A stretch of 64,000 nucleotides of DNA, taken from Thiocapsa roseopersicina (GTDB lineage: Bacteria; Pseudomonadota; Gammaproteobacteria; Chromatiales; Chromatiaceae). Where the stretch lies: the NCBI RefSeq assembly GCF_900106925.1, contig NZ_FNNZ01000014.1, positions 1-64,000 on the forward strand, read 5' to 3'. Position 1 is the stretch's first letter, and every line of letters begins with the position of its first letter. Below are positions 24,989-33,638 of the stretch, one piece after another. A program made the translations under genes and the position numbers. The notes under the pieces are model-generated. The model was not told where the DNA came from. It was given only the letters and a program-made list of their open reading frames with translations, and did not search any database.

Positions 24989-25016
24989 TTTGATCCAGAT
25001 GTTTTTTTTGATCCAG
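24989..25016. promoter_or_regulatory. Direct repeats upstream of the rnf operon
   Basis: TTTGATCCAG occurs twice, 18 bases apart start to start, with a run of eight T between. They lie further upstream of rnfB than the inverted repeat at 24920-24960. Spacing near two helical turns fits an activator or paired-site binding, which is inference. No NtrC/NifA-type or -24/-12 sigma-54 signature was seen nearby. Confidence 0.4.
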
Positions 25017-25118
25017 CGCATGGAAGTGGCGAACTCTTTGGAACGCCCGCCTCGGCGGCCTAGTTCATCCCCCCGCCCCAAAACGGCACCCGGCACGCAG
25101 CTCCATCCCGGCGCGGTT

Positions 25119-26036
25119 TTACTCCACGCGCTCGATTACGTCCGTGACCAGACCGGTCTGCAGCGCGTCGGATAGCGAGATGAGAAGAATCTTGTTGTTG
25201 GGCACGGAGGCGGCGGCGATGGCGACATCCGGATCGATGCCCATCTCGCGCAGATAGAGGAAGGCGTCGGCGACATAGAGCTGACCGCCCTCGTGGCTGC
25301 TGAAGCGCCTCGGAACCTTGCTCTGATGGATCCCCAGCTTCGCATCGGGCGTGACGTAGCGTTCTGCGCCACCCGCGAGGACATCGATGCAGGCCGAAGT
25401 GCAGGCCTGATCGACCGCGGTGCGCAGACCCATGGTACGCAGGTAGCGTCCGAGCTTGCGCGCCTCGAAGACCGAGCCTCCGGGGCTGTTGATCACCAGA
25501 CCGACGGCCCGCCCGCGGCGTAGCTCGCCGATGGTCTTCTCCGCGAATCCGTCGGCGATCTCGGCGCCGTCGATGCGCAGCCAATGCATCCGCAAGGTCC
25601 CATTCGGCTCGAACCGAACCAAGGTCGAGGCCATTCCGGTCGCGTCGGAGACTTGCCGACAGGACTCGGTCGCGAAGTCGAGGAGTGCCGATCCGCGCGA
25701 GTCGTACTCGACGACCAGCTGATTGGACCGCTCGATGATCGCATCGACCCGAAATCCGTACTTGTCGGCGGCGGCAATCACCGCCGAATCGGTCACGGCG
25801 ACGTCGAGATTCTGTCCGACGCGCAGAAGATGGCATGCGGCGACCCTGCTCAACCAATCGCCCCGGCTCATGCCCTGCGGAGGACGGGTCGAGCCGGGAA
25901 TCGTATCGCGGCGCCCGCTGTCGGCTTGATCGGAGGCCTGTCCGGACATCGGCTCGGTCATCTGTCCGGGAACGGCGCAGCCGACGAGGACGCCGAACGA
26001 GACACCCAGGAGGACGCGCGCGAGCGTTCGGACCAT
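25119..26036 (-). CDS. Periplasmic ClpP-like (COG3904-type) lipoprotein
   Basis: A protein of about 305 residues. RTLARVLLGVSFGVLVGC is a lipoprotein signal peptide with the Cys at the end. The C-terminal half has a ClpP/crotonase-like serine-protease fold: GLVINSPGGSVFEARKLGRYL is the oxyanion glycine region, QACTSACIDVLAGG carries the predicted nucleophilic Ser, and LGIHQSKV the His. Such periplasmic proteins are little studied; proteolysis is inferred from the motif. An earlier in-frame ATG at 26060 overlaps the hisHF stop (TGATG), so the gene may be coupled to hisHF; 26036 is chosen because it begins the signal peptide. Confidence 0.74.
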   Translation of the reverse strand: MVRTLARVLLGVSFGVLVGCAVPGQMTEPMSGQASDQADSGRRDTIPGSTRPPQGMSRGDWLSRVAACHLLRVGQNLDVAVTDSAVIAAADKYGFRVDAIIERSNQLVVEYDSRGSALLDFATESCRQVSDATGMASTLVRFEPNGTLRMHWLRIDGAEIADGFAEKTIGELRRGRAVGLVINSPGGSVFEARKLGRYLRTMGLRTAVDQACTSACIDVLAGGAERYVTPDAKLGIHQSKVPRRFSSHEGGQLYVADAFLYLREMGIDPDVAIAAASVPNNKILLISLSDALQTGLVTDVIERVE

Positions 26037-26059
26037 CGGGCTGTCGTGCCCCCCTCCCA

Positions 26060-27649
26060 TCAGGCCCGGATCTCGATCCCCCGGGCGAGGAGATAGGACT
26101 TCACGGCCTGAATCGGCACCTCGCGCCGGTGAAAGATCCCCGCAGCCAGCGCAGCCTCGACGTCCGTCGCCGCGAACACCTCCGCGAAGTGCTCGACACA
26201 GCCGGCACCGCTCGAGGCGATGACCGGGATACCGACCGCCGACCTCACGGCCTGAACCAGCTCGAGATCGAAGCCTGCACCCGTGCCGTCGCGGTCGATC
26301 GAGTTGAGCAGGATCTCGCCGGCCCCCAGGATCTCGCAGACCCGCGCAAGCTCCACGGCGTCGACGTCGCGACCCTCGCGTCCGCCCTTGACCGTGCATT
26401 GAAACCAACAGTACTGCTCGCCCTCTGGTCCCGGCGTGCCGGTCGCGACCGTGTGATGGTGCGTCTCCTCGGGGGAGCGGACATAAACGCGACGCGGATC
26501 GATGGAGATGACCACCGCCTGGTTCCCGTAGACACCGGCGATTTGCTCGATGGCCGTGCTGCCGTCCTTGGCTCCGCGTTGCAGATAGCCTTCGACGGCC
26601 TCGACCGCATCCGAGCCGATCGAGATCTTGTCGGCCCCGGAGCGGAAATAAGCGTCGGCCACGTCCAATGCGGAATAGTCCTTGCCGGCGGCATCGCGAA
26701 AGGCACGGATGCCTCCGCCGATGGTGAGCGGCACGAAGACGCGCTCGGAGGTCCGTTCGAGGACCTCGAGCATCGGCTGGTCCGCCAGCGGGAAATCGCG
26801 GAAGGCCGTGATGTTGAGGAAGGTGATCTCGTCGGCACCCTCTTCGTAATAGCGCCGAGCCAGCTCGACCGGTTTGCCGAGATTGCGGACCTCGCCGGCC
26901 TCGCGCACGTCGTATTGATCGCCTTTGGTCACGACCAGATCACCGGCGTCGTTGGTGCGCACGTCCAGACAGGCAATGATGCGCTTGGCCAGATGCGTCG
27001 GGCTGCGATCGGTCGACGGGGTCGTCGTGGCGAGCGGCTGCTCGGCGCCGGCAAGAAAGCGTCGCAGCAGACGCAACCCGGCGTTTGCGCTCTTCTCGGG
27101 ATGAAACTGAACGGCGGAGATCCGCCCGCGCTCGACGGCGCTCAGAAACGACCGACCGTAGTCCGTCTTGGCGAGATGCCAGTCCCGGTTCTCGGCGGTC
27201 GGATCGGCATAGTAGGAATGGACAAAGTAGAGCTTTTCCCCTGCGTAGTCGGCGAACAACGGGGAGTCGCGCTCCACGCGCACGTCGTTCCATCCCATGT
27301 GCGGGACGGCGAGCTCGCCCGCGTCGAAGCGGCGTATCCTGCCCGGGATGACCCCGAGCCCGGGCACGTCGGGGGACTCGTCGCTTCCTTCGAAGAGCGC
27401 CTGCAGACCGATACAGATCCCGAGATAGGGCCGACCCGCGGCAAGATACTCGCGCAGGGGATCCAAGTAGCCCAGCGTCTGCAGTCGCTGCATCGCTGCC
27501 CCGAAGGAGCCGACGCCGGGGAAGATGAGCCGCTCCGCCTTGAGGATGTCCGCCGGGTGCTCGATCTCGGTCAATGAGAATCCCAGGGAATGGATGGCAT
27601 TGCGGAGGCTACGCACATTGCCGGCGCCGTAGTCGAGCAGGGAGATCAT
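26060..27649 (-). CDS. hisHF: Bifunctional imidazole-glycerol-phosphate synthase, HisH-HisF fusion (HIS7-like)
   Basis: 529 residues with both halves of the histidine pathway enzyme that turns PRFAR plus glutamine into IGP and AICAR. Residues 1-205 are the glutaminase: LDYGAGN, nucleophile Cys in YLGICIGLQALFEG, and catalytic His-Glu in VQFHPEKS. After a 15-residue Ser/Thr/Pro linker, residues about 220-529 are the HisF barrel, with catalytic Asp in IIACLDVR and in VISIDPRRV, plus SSGAG. The barrel has the insert found in plant and yeast HIS7 (GADKISIGSDAVEAVEGYL, IEQIAGVYGNQAVV, EGEQYCWFQCTVKGGREGR), unlike ordinary bacterial HisF. No other his gene is nearby. Confidence 0.93.
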   Translation of the reverse strand: MISLLDYGAGNVRSLRNAIHSLGFSLTEIEHPADILKAERLIFPGVGSFGAAMQRLQTLGYLDPLREYLAAGRPYLGICIGLQALFEGSDESPDVPGLGVIPGRIRRFDAGELAVPHMGWNDVRVERDSPLFADYAGEKLYFVHSYYADPTAENRDWHLAKTDYGRSFLSAVERGRISAVQFHPEKSANAGLRLLRRFLAGAEQPLATTTPSTDRSPTHLAKRIIACLDVRTNDAGDLVVTKGDQYDVREAGEVRNLGKPVELARRYYEEGADEITFLNITAFRDFPLADQPMLEVLERTSERVFVPLTIGGGIRAFRDAAGKDYSALDVADAYFRSGADKISIGSDAVEAVEGYLQRGAKDGSTAIEQIAGVYGNQAVVISIDPRRVYVRSPEETHHHTVATGTPGPEGEQYCWFQCTVKGGREGRDVDAVELARVCEILGAGEILLNSIDRDGTGAGFDLELVQAVRSAVGIPVIASSGAGCVEHFAEVFAATDVEAALAAGIFHRREVPIQAVKSYLLARGIEIRA

Positions 27650-27744
27650 GGGTCGGAATCCGAGGCTTTCGTGTTGATGCCGGGGCCGCGGATCGCTGGA
27701 CCCGCGGACGAAACCGTTATCTTAGCGCTATCGGGCAGTCGGAT

Positions 27745-28734
27745 TCAGATTTCTCGATCCGAGGTGTCGAGCAGGATCCCCTCGGCCGCCACCACACGCG
27801 CCAGCGCGACCTCCATCATGGCACGTGCCTGTGCGGTCGCCGCGTGGAGATAGGCGTGCAGGGCCGCGTCCTCGGCGTTGCGATCCTCGCATTCGGCGCT
27901 GTAGCTCTCGAAGGCGTTAAGGGAGAGCACCAGATCCACCAGATGATGTGGGCACTCGCAGCGCACGCTCGGCGAGGCGGTGGCGATCCGCAGCAGATCC
28001 GCGTCGGCGAATCGCCGCGGCGGGATCGGCAAGGACAGGTCGAGGGCTGGCTCCTCTGCGGTCCGTGCCGGCGCCCTCGCGAATTGGCCCATGCACCATT
28101 GGCGAAGCTCCTGCAGATCGACCGGTGCGCGCTTAGGAATCAGCCTGCGGGCATCGAGCCGCTCGATCGTGGCCCGGGTGGCAAAGTTGTAGACGAGGAT
28201 CGCTCGGGTCGCACCGCATTGCGCAACCAACTCGCCGATCTCGCGCACTTGGTCGCCTTGGATCGAGGGGTATTCGAGTACGGCGACGTCCGGCGTGATC
28301 GCCGCACGCCCTGCAGCGAGAAACGCGCGACGCGAGTCGTAGAGCCCCACAAGATCGATATTTCCCTGCATCGGCGGCTCTCGCCTGAAGCGCTCGGCGA
28401 GCGACGACCCGATCACCAACACCCGGCACGGGCGCTCCGGTGCACCCGCAGGCTCGGGCAGATCCGTTCCGCGGATCCGCTCGCGCAGTTGATCGAGGCT
28501 CAGGTTCGCGACACTGCTGATCGCATCGCCCCGATCGACCAAGCGCTTGATGAGGGTTAAGCGACTCACGTCGTCCGGCCCGTAGAGACGCGTGCCGGAC
28601 TCCGAACGAAGCGGCGCGACGACGCTGTAGCGGCGCTCCCAGACGCGCAGTGTATCGGCGGGAACCCCGGTCAACCGCGATACGGCGCCGATGCGATAGG
28701 TGTGACCCGGTAAGGCGGCATCCTGGTCGGTCAA
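27745..28734 (-). CDS. MerR-family regulator with CarH/LitR-like architecture
   Basis: 329 residues. Residues 12-80 are a MerR winged helix (YRIGAVSRLTGVPADTLRVWERRY, then GTRLYGPDDVSRLTLIKRLV). The remainder resembles the helical and Rossmann-like halves of B12-type photoreceptor repressors (RVLVIGSSLAERF, LVGLYDSRRAFLA, PDVAVLEYPSIQG). The cobalamin lower-ligand His motif (DxHxxG) is not present, so B12 binding is doubtful. Start is a TTG at 28734 with AAGGAG upstream. The tandem 11-base repeats at 28760-28781 lie in its promoter, matching how CarH-type proteins bind; autoregulation is inferred. Confidence 0.78.
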   Translation of the reverse strand: MTDQDAALPGHTYRIGAVSRLTGVPADTLRVWERRYSVVAPLRSESGTRLYGPDDVSRLTLIKRLVDRGDAISSVANLSLDQLRERIRGTDLPEPAGAPERPCRVLVIGSSLAERFRREPPMQGNIDLVGLYDSRRAFLAAGRAAITPDVAVLEYPSIQGDQVREIGELVAQCGATRAILVYNFATRATIERLDARRLIPKRAPVDLQELRQWCMGQFARAPARTAEEPALDLSLPIPPRRFADADLLRIATASPSVRCECPHHLVDLVLSLNAFESYSAECEDRNAEDAALHAYLHAATAQARAMMEVALARVVAAEGILLDTSDREI

Positions 28735-28759
28735 TGCGGTCTCCTTTATGGTGATGATC

Positions 28760-28781
28760 TGTTCATGTTTTGTTTATGTTT
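28760..28781. promoter_or_regulatory. Tandem 11-bp direct repeats, likely MerR-regulator operator
   Basis: TGTTCATGTTT is followed directly by TGTTTATGTTT (one difference). Eleven-base direct repeats are the binding mode of CarH-type MerR proteins. The block lies 26-47 bases upstream of the TTG start of the MerR gene. On the plus strand TTGACA follows at 28787-28792 with TAATGT 17 bases on, a plausible promoter reading toward the gene at 29047. One site could therefore control both directions. Confidence 0.55.
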
Positions 28782-29046
28782 TCGCCTTGACAAGGATGAG
28801 AGGTGCCGCTAATGTTGACCCATAAGGTTGGACATTAATCGTTCACTTTCAGCCCTGACCCCACATAGAGATCTCGTCGGAGGCGGCGATCCGGTGCGGA
28901 GCGAGCCCGACCGTAAGTGCATAGTGGGAGTGTGCGCGCCGCCGTCCAAGTCTTGTCCATGCTTGACGCGAACGTGACTGCGGCCGGATTGCGATGAATC
29001 GGCCGATTCGAGTCTTATTCCATGTCGACAGCCAGGAGAAAACGCC

Positions 29047-29337
29047 ATGCAGCTTCAGCAGACCCGAACCCTCCGCAACACCTTTGACGTGGACATGCCG
29101 CTTCACCCGGAGACCCGCTCGTGCGAGGACGTCGCGTCACTGGTCGAACGTTTTCTGAGGAGTATCGATGCCCATCGGCGAGACTCGCGGGACTTGGCGC
29201 CCGGCGATGTGCTTCAAGCACTCTCGATCGTCACCGCAGTGCAGATGGCCAAGGGCGAGGCGACCGAACGCTATGGATCCGGCCTGCAGATCGAGTTGCG
29301 CGGCCTGTCGGTCGAGGCTGCGACGGCACGTATTTAA
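29047..29337 (+). CDS. Small protein of unknown function divergent from the MerR gene
   Basis: A 96-residue soluble protein without signal peptide or membrane segment. Mostly helical by appearance (EDVASLVERFLRSIDAHRRD, GDVLQALSIVTAVQMAKGEA). No known family was recognised. AGGAGAAAACGCC precedes the ATG, a strong ribosome site. It is divergent from the MerR-type regulator and may be its target. No other gene follows on this strand before potF, 297 bases away. Confidence 0.66.
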   Translation: MQLQQTRTLRNTFDVDMPLHPETRSCEDVASLVERFLRSIDAHRRDSRDLAPGDVLQALSIVTAVQMAKGEATERYGSGLQIELRGLSVEAATARI

Positions 29338-29634
29338 ACCGCATCTCACCGAGGTCAAGGACACCTTCTAAGGCAAACGCAAAATGAAAATGACGCATGT
29401 CGCTCGACGCGATTTAGACGACGGCGTTCCACCCGGTTCGTCCGGCCTGCTCGGGCGTTCCGTCGGGTGCGTCTCGTCGGACCTTTCGAGACAGTCGGGA
29501 GGTTTCCGCTGCAGCCGAAACCCTGCCGCTCACACTGAAAATCGACACCCGTCCGACGAATCTGAAGTAGCATTGCAGCCCTGTCGACGCCGACCTTCGG
29601 CTCAACCTCCAAGCCATCACTCTTCGGGGACTGT

Positions 29635-30738
29635 ATGCAACGGACCTCCACCGCCCTCGTGCTTGCTGCGACACTCGCATCGCCGATGATCTCGCCCGTC
29701 GCCGGCGCCGACGAGACCCTGCATCTCTATAACTGGAGCGATTACGTCGCCGAGGACACGCTCTCGGGCTTCGAGTCCGCAACCGGGATCAAGCCGCGCT
29801 TGGATGTCTACGACTCCAACGAGGTCCTCGAGGCGAAGCTCTTCGCCGGCAGCAGCGGCTACGACCTGGTCTTTCCCACCGCACGACCCTTTGCCGCGCG
29901 CCACATCGCGGCCGACCTCTATCTGCCGCTGGACAAGTCCAAGCTCCCGGGTCTGGACCAGCTCGACCCGGCGATCATGAGCCAACTGGCAAGCATCGAT
30001 CCCGACAACGCCCACCTGGTGCCCTACATGTGGGGAACCTCCGGCCTGGGGATCAATCGCGACAAGGTCCAGGCCGCATTGGGCGAGACGGCCGACCTCG
30101 ACACCTGGGCACTGGTCTTCGATCCCGAGACCGCAGCCAAGCTCGGCGCATGCGGGATCAGTCTGCTCGACGACCCCACCGAGGTCTATTCCGCCGCCCT
30201 CGCCTACCTGGGCAAGGATCCGAACAGTCTTGAGAAGGCCGATCTCGACGCCGCCTCGGCACTGATCAAGGCGATCCATCCGCATGTACGCTATTTCCAC
30301 TCCTCGCAGTACATGAGCGACCTGGCCAACGGCGATCTCTGTGTCGCCATGGGCTACTCCGGCGATGTCTTTCAGGCACAGTCGCGTGCCGAAGAGGCCG
30401 ACAAGGGCGTGGTCGTCGACTATGTCATCCCGCGCGAAGGCGCGGCGGTCTGGACCGACGTCATGGCGATCCCGAAGGACGCCCCCAACCCGGCGGCGGC
30501 GCATGCCTTCATCGCCTTCATGCTGCAGCCGGCCGCCATCGCGGCGGTCTCCAACGCCGTCTACTACGCCAACCCCAACCTCGCGGCCACGCCGCTCCTG
30601 GACGAAGCCGTTCGGGAGGATCCGGCGATCTATCCGCCGGCCGAGGTCAAGGCGCGTCTCTTCGTGCCCTCGGAGCGCAGCGACCGGGAGATCCGCGATC
30701 TCAACCGTCTCTGGACGCGCCTGAAGGCGAATCGCTGA
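29635..30738 (+). CDS. potF: Polyamine ABC transporter substrate-binding protein
   Basis: A 367-residue periplasmic protein. Signal peptide to about residue 25 (ISPVAGADE). LHLYNWSDYVAEDTLSGFE is the signature of PotD/PotF proteins, followed by YDLVFPTARPFAARHI and the GTSGLGINRDK strand. The acidic and aromatic residues typical of putrescine or spermidine sites fit this group, but which polyamine it carries cannot be read. First gene of a complete four-gene operon (binding protein, ATPase, two permeases). GGGGACTGT precedes the ATG. Confidence 0.93.
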   Translation: MQRTSTALVLAATLASPMISPVAGADETLHLYNWSDYVAEDTLSGFESATGIKPRLDVYDSNEVLEAKLFAGSSGYDLVFPTARPFAARHIAADLYLPLDKSKLPGLDQLDPAIMSQLASIDPDNAHLVPYMWGTSGLGINRDKVQAALGETADLDTWALVFDPETAAKLGACGISLLDDPTEVYSAALAYLGKDPNSLEKADLDAASALIKAIHPHVRYFHSSQYMSDLANGDLCVAMGYSGDVFQAQSRAEEADKGVVVDYVIPREGAAVWTDVMAIPKDAPNPAAAHAFIAFMLQPAAIAAVSNAVYYANPNLAATPLLDEAVREDPAIYPPAEVKARLFVPSERSDREIRDLNRLWTRLKANR

Positions 30739-30759
30739 CCGGGATCGGAGTCCTCGCCG

Positions 30760-31896
30760 ATGGCCACGCTTGCCGAGCGCCGTTCGCTCGAGCCTTGGCA
30801 GGATCCCAAGGCCGTACCCTACCTGCGTATCGACCGGGTCACCAAGAAGTTCGGTGACGTCTACGCGGTCGACGACGTGAGTCTCGACATCTTCCAGGGC
30901 GAGTTCTTCTCGCTGCTCGGCAGCTCGGGCTGCGGCAAGTCCACGCTGCTGCGCATGCTCGCCGGGCTCGAGTATCCGAGCAGCGGACGCATCTACATCG
31001 ACGGCGTGGACGTCACGGACGTGCCGGCCTACTCGCGGCCGGTGAACATGATGTTCCAGTCCTACGCCCTCTTCCCGCACATGAGCGTGGAGCAGAACAT
31101 CGAGTTCGGGCTGAAGCAGGATCGGCTGTCGAGGCACGAGCGCGGCGAGCGTGTCGGCGAGATGCTGGATCTGCTGAAGATCACAGAGCTGCGCAAACGT
31201 CGGCCCGATCAGCTCTCGGGCGGACAGCGCCAGCGCGTCGCACTTGCGCGCAGTCTGGCCAAACACCCGAAGCTCCTGCTGCTCGACGAGCCGCTCGGTG
31301 CACTCGACAAGCGCCTGCGCGAGAACACCCAGTTCGAGCTGGTCAACCTGCAGGAGCGTCTCGGCATCACCTTCGTGACCGTCACGCACGATCAGGAAGA
31401 AGCCATGACCATGTCCACGCGGATCGCCGTCATGGACGCAGGTCAGATCATGCAGGTCGACACCCCGACCGCCATCTACGAGTTCCCGACCTGTCGCCTG
31501 GTGGCCGAATTCATCGGCTCGATCAACCTGTTCGAAGGCAAGGTCGTTGCCACCGAGGGCAACGAGGTGCTGGTCGAGACCCGCGTCGGACGACCCATGC
31601 GCATGCGCAGCTTCCATCCGATGGTGCTCGGCACCCCGGTCACGGTCGCGGTACGACCGGAGAAGATGCGGCTCTGTGCCGACTTCCGAGACGACGGGGT
31701 CAATCAGCTCAAAGGGCGGGTGGAGGACATCGCCTATCTCGGAGACGTGTCCATCTATCGCATCCGCGTCGGCGACGGGGCCTTGGTCGAGATGACGCTC
31801 ACCAACGTCCAACCGCGCACCGAGCAGGCGCTCACCTGGGAGCAAGAGGTCGCCATCGAGTGGTCGCCGACCAGCGGCGTGGTCCTGACCGAATAG
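30760..31896 (+). CDS. potG: Polyamine ABC transporter ATPase
   Basis: 378 residues. Walker A GSSGCGKST, Q-loop MFQSYALFPHM, signature LSGGQRQRVALARSL, Walker B LLLLDEPLGALDK and the switch His in VTVTHDQEEAM are intact. The C-terminal section (about residues 275-370) is the TOBE regulatory domain. It energises uptake through PotH and PotI. It follows potF by 21 bases. Confidence 0.95.
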   Translation: MATLAERRSLEPWQDPKAVPYLRIDRVTKKFGDVYAVDDVSLDIFQGEFFSLLGSSGCGKSTLLRMLAGLEYPSSGRIYIDGVDVTDVPAYSRPVNMMFQSYALFPHMSVEQNIEFGLKQDRLSRHERGERVGEMLDLLKITELRKRRPDQLSGGQRQRVALARSLAKHPKLLLLDEPLGALDKRLRENTQFELVNLQERLGITFVTVTHDQEEAMTMSTRIAVMDAGQIMQVDTPTAIYEFPTCRLVAEFIGSINLFEGKVVATEGNEVLVETRVGRPMRMRSFHPMVLGTPVTVAVRPEKMRLCADFRDDGVNQLKGRVEDIAYLGDVSIYRIRVGDGALVEMTLTNVQPRTEQALTWEQEVAIEWSPTSGVVLTE

Positions 31897-31917
31897 CCCG
31901 CAGCCCCATCGAGCACC

Positions 31918-32838
31918 ATGCCCGCACCGCCCCCGAATCGCGCCAAACACGCGCATCGCACGAGCCGACTGGTCAACATCGGCATCCCCTACCTGTGGCT
32001 GGGGCTTTTCTTCCTGCTGCCCTTCGCGATCGTGCTGCAGATCAGTCTGGCCGAGCCGGCGCTCGCGCAACCGCCCTACACCGCACTCTGGCAATGGGTC
32101 GACGAAGGTCTGCTGCGCATCGAGATCAATCTGCGCAACTTCATGATGGTCGCGGAGGACGATCTCTATCTGAGCGCGCTGCTCAACTCGCTCCAGGTCG
32201 CCTTCATCTGCACCCTGCTCTGCCTGCTGTTGGGTTATCCGATGGCCTACGCCATCGCGACCGCACCCGAGCGTTGGCGGATCATCCTGTTGATGCTGAT
32301 CGTTCTACCCTTCTGGACCTCCTTTCTGATCCGTGTCTACGCCTGGATCGGGATCCTCAAGTCCAACGGGCTGCTCAACGATCTTCTGATCTGGCTCGGC
32401 CTGATCGACACCCCCTTGGCGATCCTGCACACCAATACGGCCATCTATATCGGCGTCGTCTACTCCTATCTGCCCTTCATGATCCTGCCGCTCTACGCCA
32501 ATCTCACACGGCTGGATCTGAGCCTGCTCGAGGCCGCGGCGGATCTGGGCTGCCGACCCATGCGGGCCTTCCTGCGGGTCACCCTGCCGCTCTCGATGGC
32601 CGGTATCGTCGCCGGCAGCATGTTGGTGTTCATCCCGGTCGTGGGCGAGTTCGTGATCCCGGACCTACTCGGCGGACCCGAGAGCCTGATGGTCGGTAAG
32701 CTGCTCTGGACCGAATTCTTCTCCAACAAGGATTGGCCCCTCGCCTCGGCGCTCGCGATCCTGCTGCTCGCCCTGCTGGTGGTGCCCTTCGTCATGATGC
32801 AGCGTCTGCAACAGCGCATGGAGGGAAGCCGTCCATGA
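31918..32838 (+). CDS. potH: Polyamine ABC transporter permease
   Basis: 306 residues with six predicted membrane segments. The ATPase-coupling EAA loop reads LLEAAADLGCRPMRAFLRVTL, and the segment LLMLIVLPFWTSFLIRVYAW is typical of PotB/PotH. Inner-membrane half of the polyamine channel. It follows potG by 21 bases; its TGA overlaps the ATG of potI as ATGA, so the two permeases are translated together. Confidence 0.95.
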   Translation: MPAPPPNRAKHAHRTSRLVNIGIPYLWLGLFFLLPFAIVLQISLAEPALAQPPYTALWQWVDEGLLRIEINLRNFMMVAEDDLYLSALLNSLQVAFICTLLCLLLGYPMAYAIATAPERWRIILLMLIVLPFWTSFLIRVYAWIGILKSNGLLNDLLIWLGLIDTPLAILHTNTAIYIGVVYSYLPFMILPLYANLTRLDLSLLEAAADLGCRPMRAFLRVTLPLSMAGIVAGSMLVFIPVVGEFVIPDLLGGPESLMVGKLLWTEFFSNKDWPLASALAILLLALLVVPFVMMQRLQQRMEGSRP

Positions 32839-33638
32839 GGCGTCGACGCTGGCCGCTGCTGACGGTACTCGCCTTTGGCTATGCCTTTTTGTATGTGCCG
32901 ATCCTGCTGCTGATCATCTATTCGTTCAACGAGTCGCGCTTGGTGACCGTTTGGACCGGATTCTCGACCAAGTGGTACGTCGAGCTCTTTCGCAACCAGC
33001 AGCTGCTCGATGCCGCCTGGCTGAGCGTGCGCATCGCCGCCGTAAACGCGACCCTGGCCGTGGTGCTCGGAACGCTTGCCGCCAACGCCTTGGTGCGCCA
33101 TCGCCACTTTCGCGGACGCACCGGATTCGAGCTGCTGCTCACCGCCCCGCTGGTGATGCCGGATGTCATCATCGGTCTTTCGCTGCTGCTGCTCTTCGTG
33201 GCGATGCAGCACACGATCGGCTGGCCCGACGGTCGCGGCTTCACGACCATCACGATCGCCCATGTCACCTTCAGCATGGCCTATGTCGCAGTCGTGGTGC
33301 GCGCGCGCCTCTCCCAGATGGACCGCTCGCTCGAAGAAGCGGCCATGGATCTGGGCGCCCGTCCGCTGCGGGTCTATCTGACGATCACGCTCCCGCTGAT
33401 CGCCCCCGCGCTGCTCTCGGGTTGGTTGCTCGCCTTTACGCTCTCGCTCGACGATCTGGTCATCGCCAGCTTCGTCGCCGGTCCGGGTTCGACGACCCTG
33501 CCGATGGTGATCTATTCGAGCGTGCGGATGGGCGTCTCCCCGCAGATCAACGCGCTTGCGACCATCATTGTCGCGGTCGTCACGCTGGCGGTCGTGATCG
33601 CGGGAATCTCGATGCGCCGAGGTCCAGAGGCGCGGTGA
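32835..33638 (+). CDS. potI: Polyamine ABC transporter permease
   Basis: 267 residues, six membrane segments. The EAA loop is SLEEAAMDLGARPLRVYLTI, and the signature TAPLVMPDVIIGLSLLLLF and SLDDLVIASFVAGPG are typical of PotC/PotI. Start at 32835 is fixed by the four-base overlap with potH. It is the last gene of the transporter operon. No clear hairpin terminator was found after it. Confidence 0.95.
   Translation: MRRRRWPLLTVLAFGYAFLYVPILLLIIYSFNESRLVTVWTGFSTKWYVELFRNQQLLDAAWLSVRIAAVNATLAVVLGTLAANALVRHRHFRGRTGFELLLTAPLVMPDVIIGLSLLLLFVAMQHTIGWPDGRGFTTITIAHVTFSMAYVAVVVRARLSQMDRSLEEAAMDLGARPLRVYLTITLPLIAPALLSGWLLAFTLSLDDLVIASFVAGPGSTTLPMVIYSSVRMGVSPQINALATIIVAVVTLAVVIAGISMRRGPEAR

Noticed and set aside
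29617-32094. An 825-codon minus-strand open frame across potF, potG and potH
   Set aside because: Antisense shadow of three clear transporter genes, without domains or a ribosome site.
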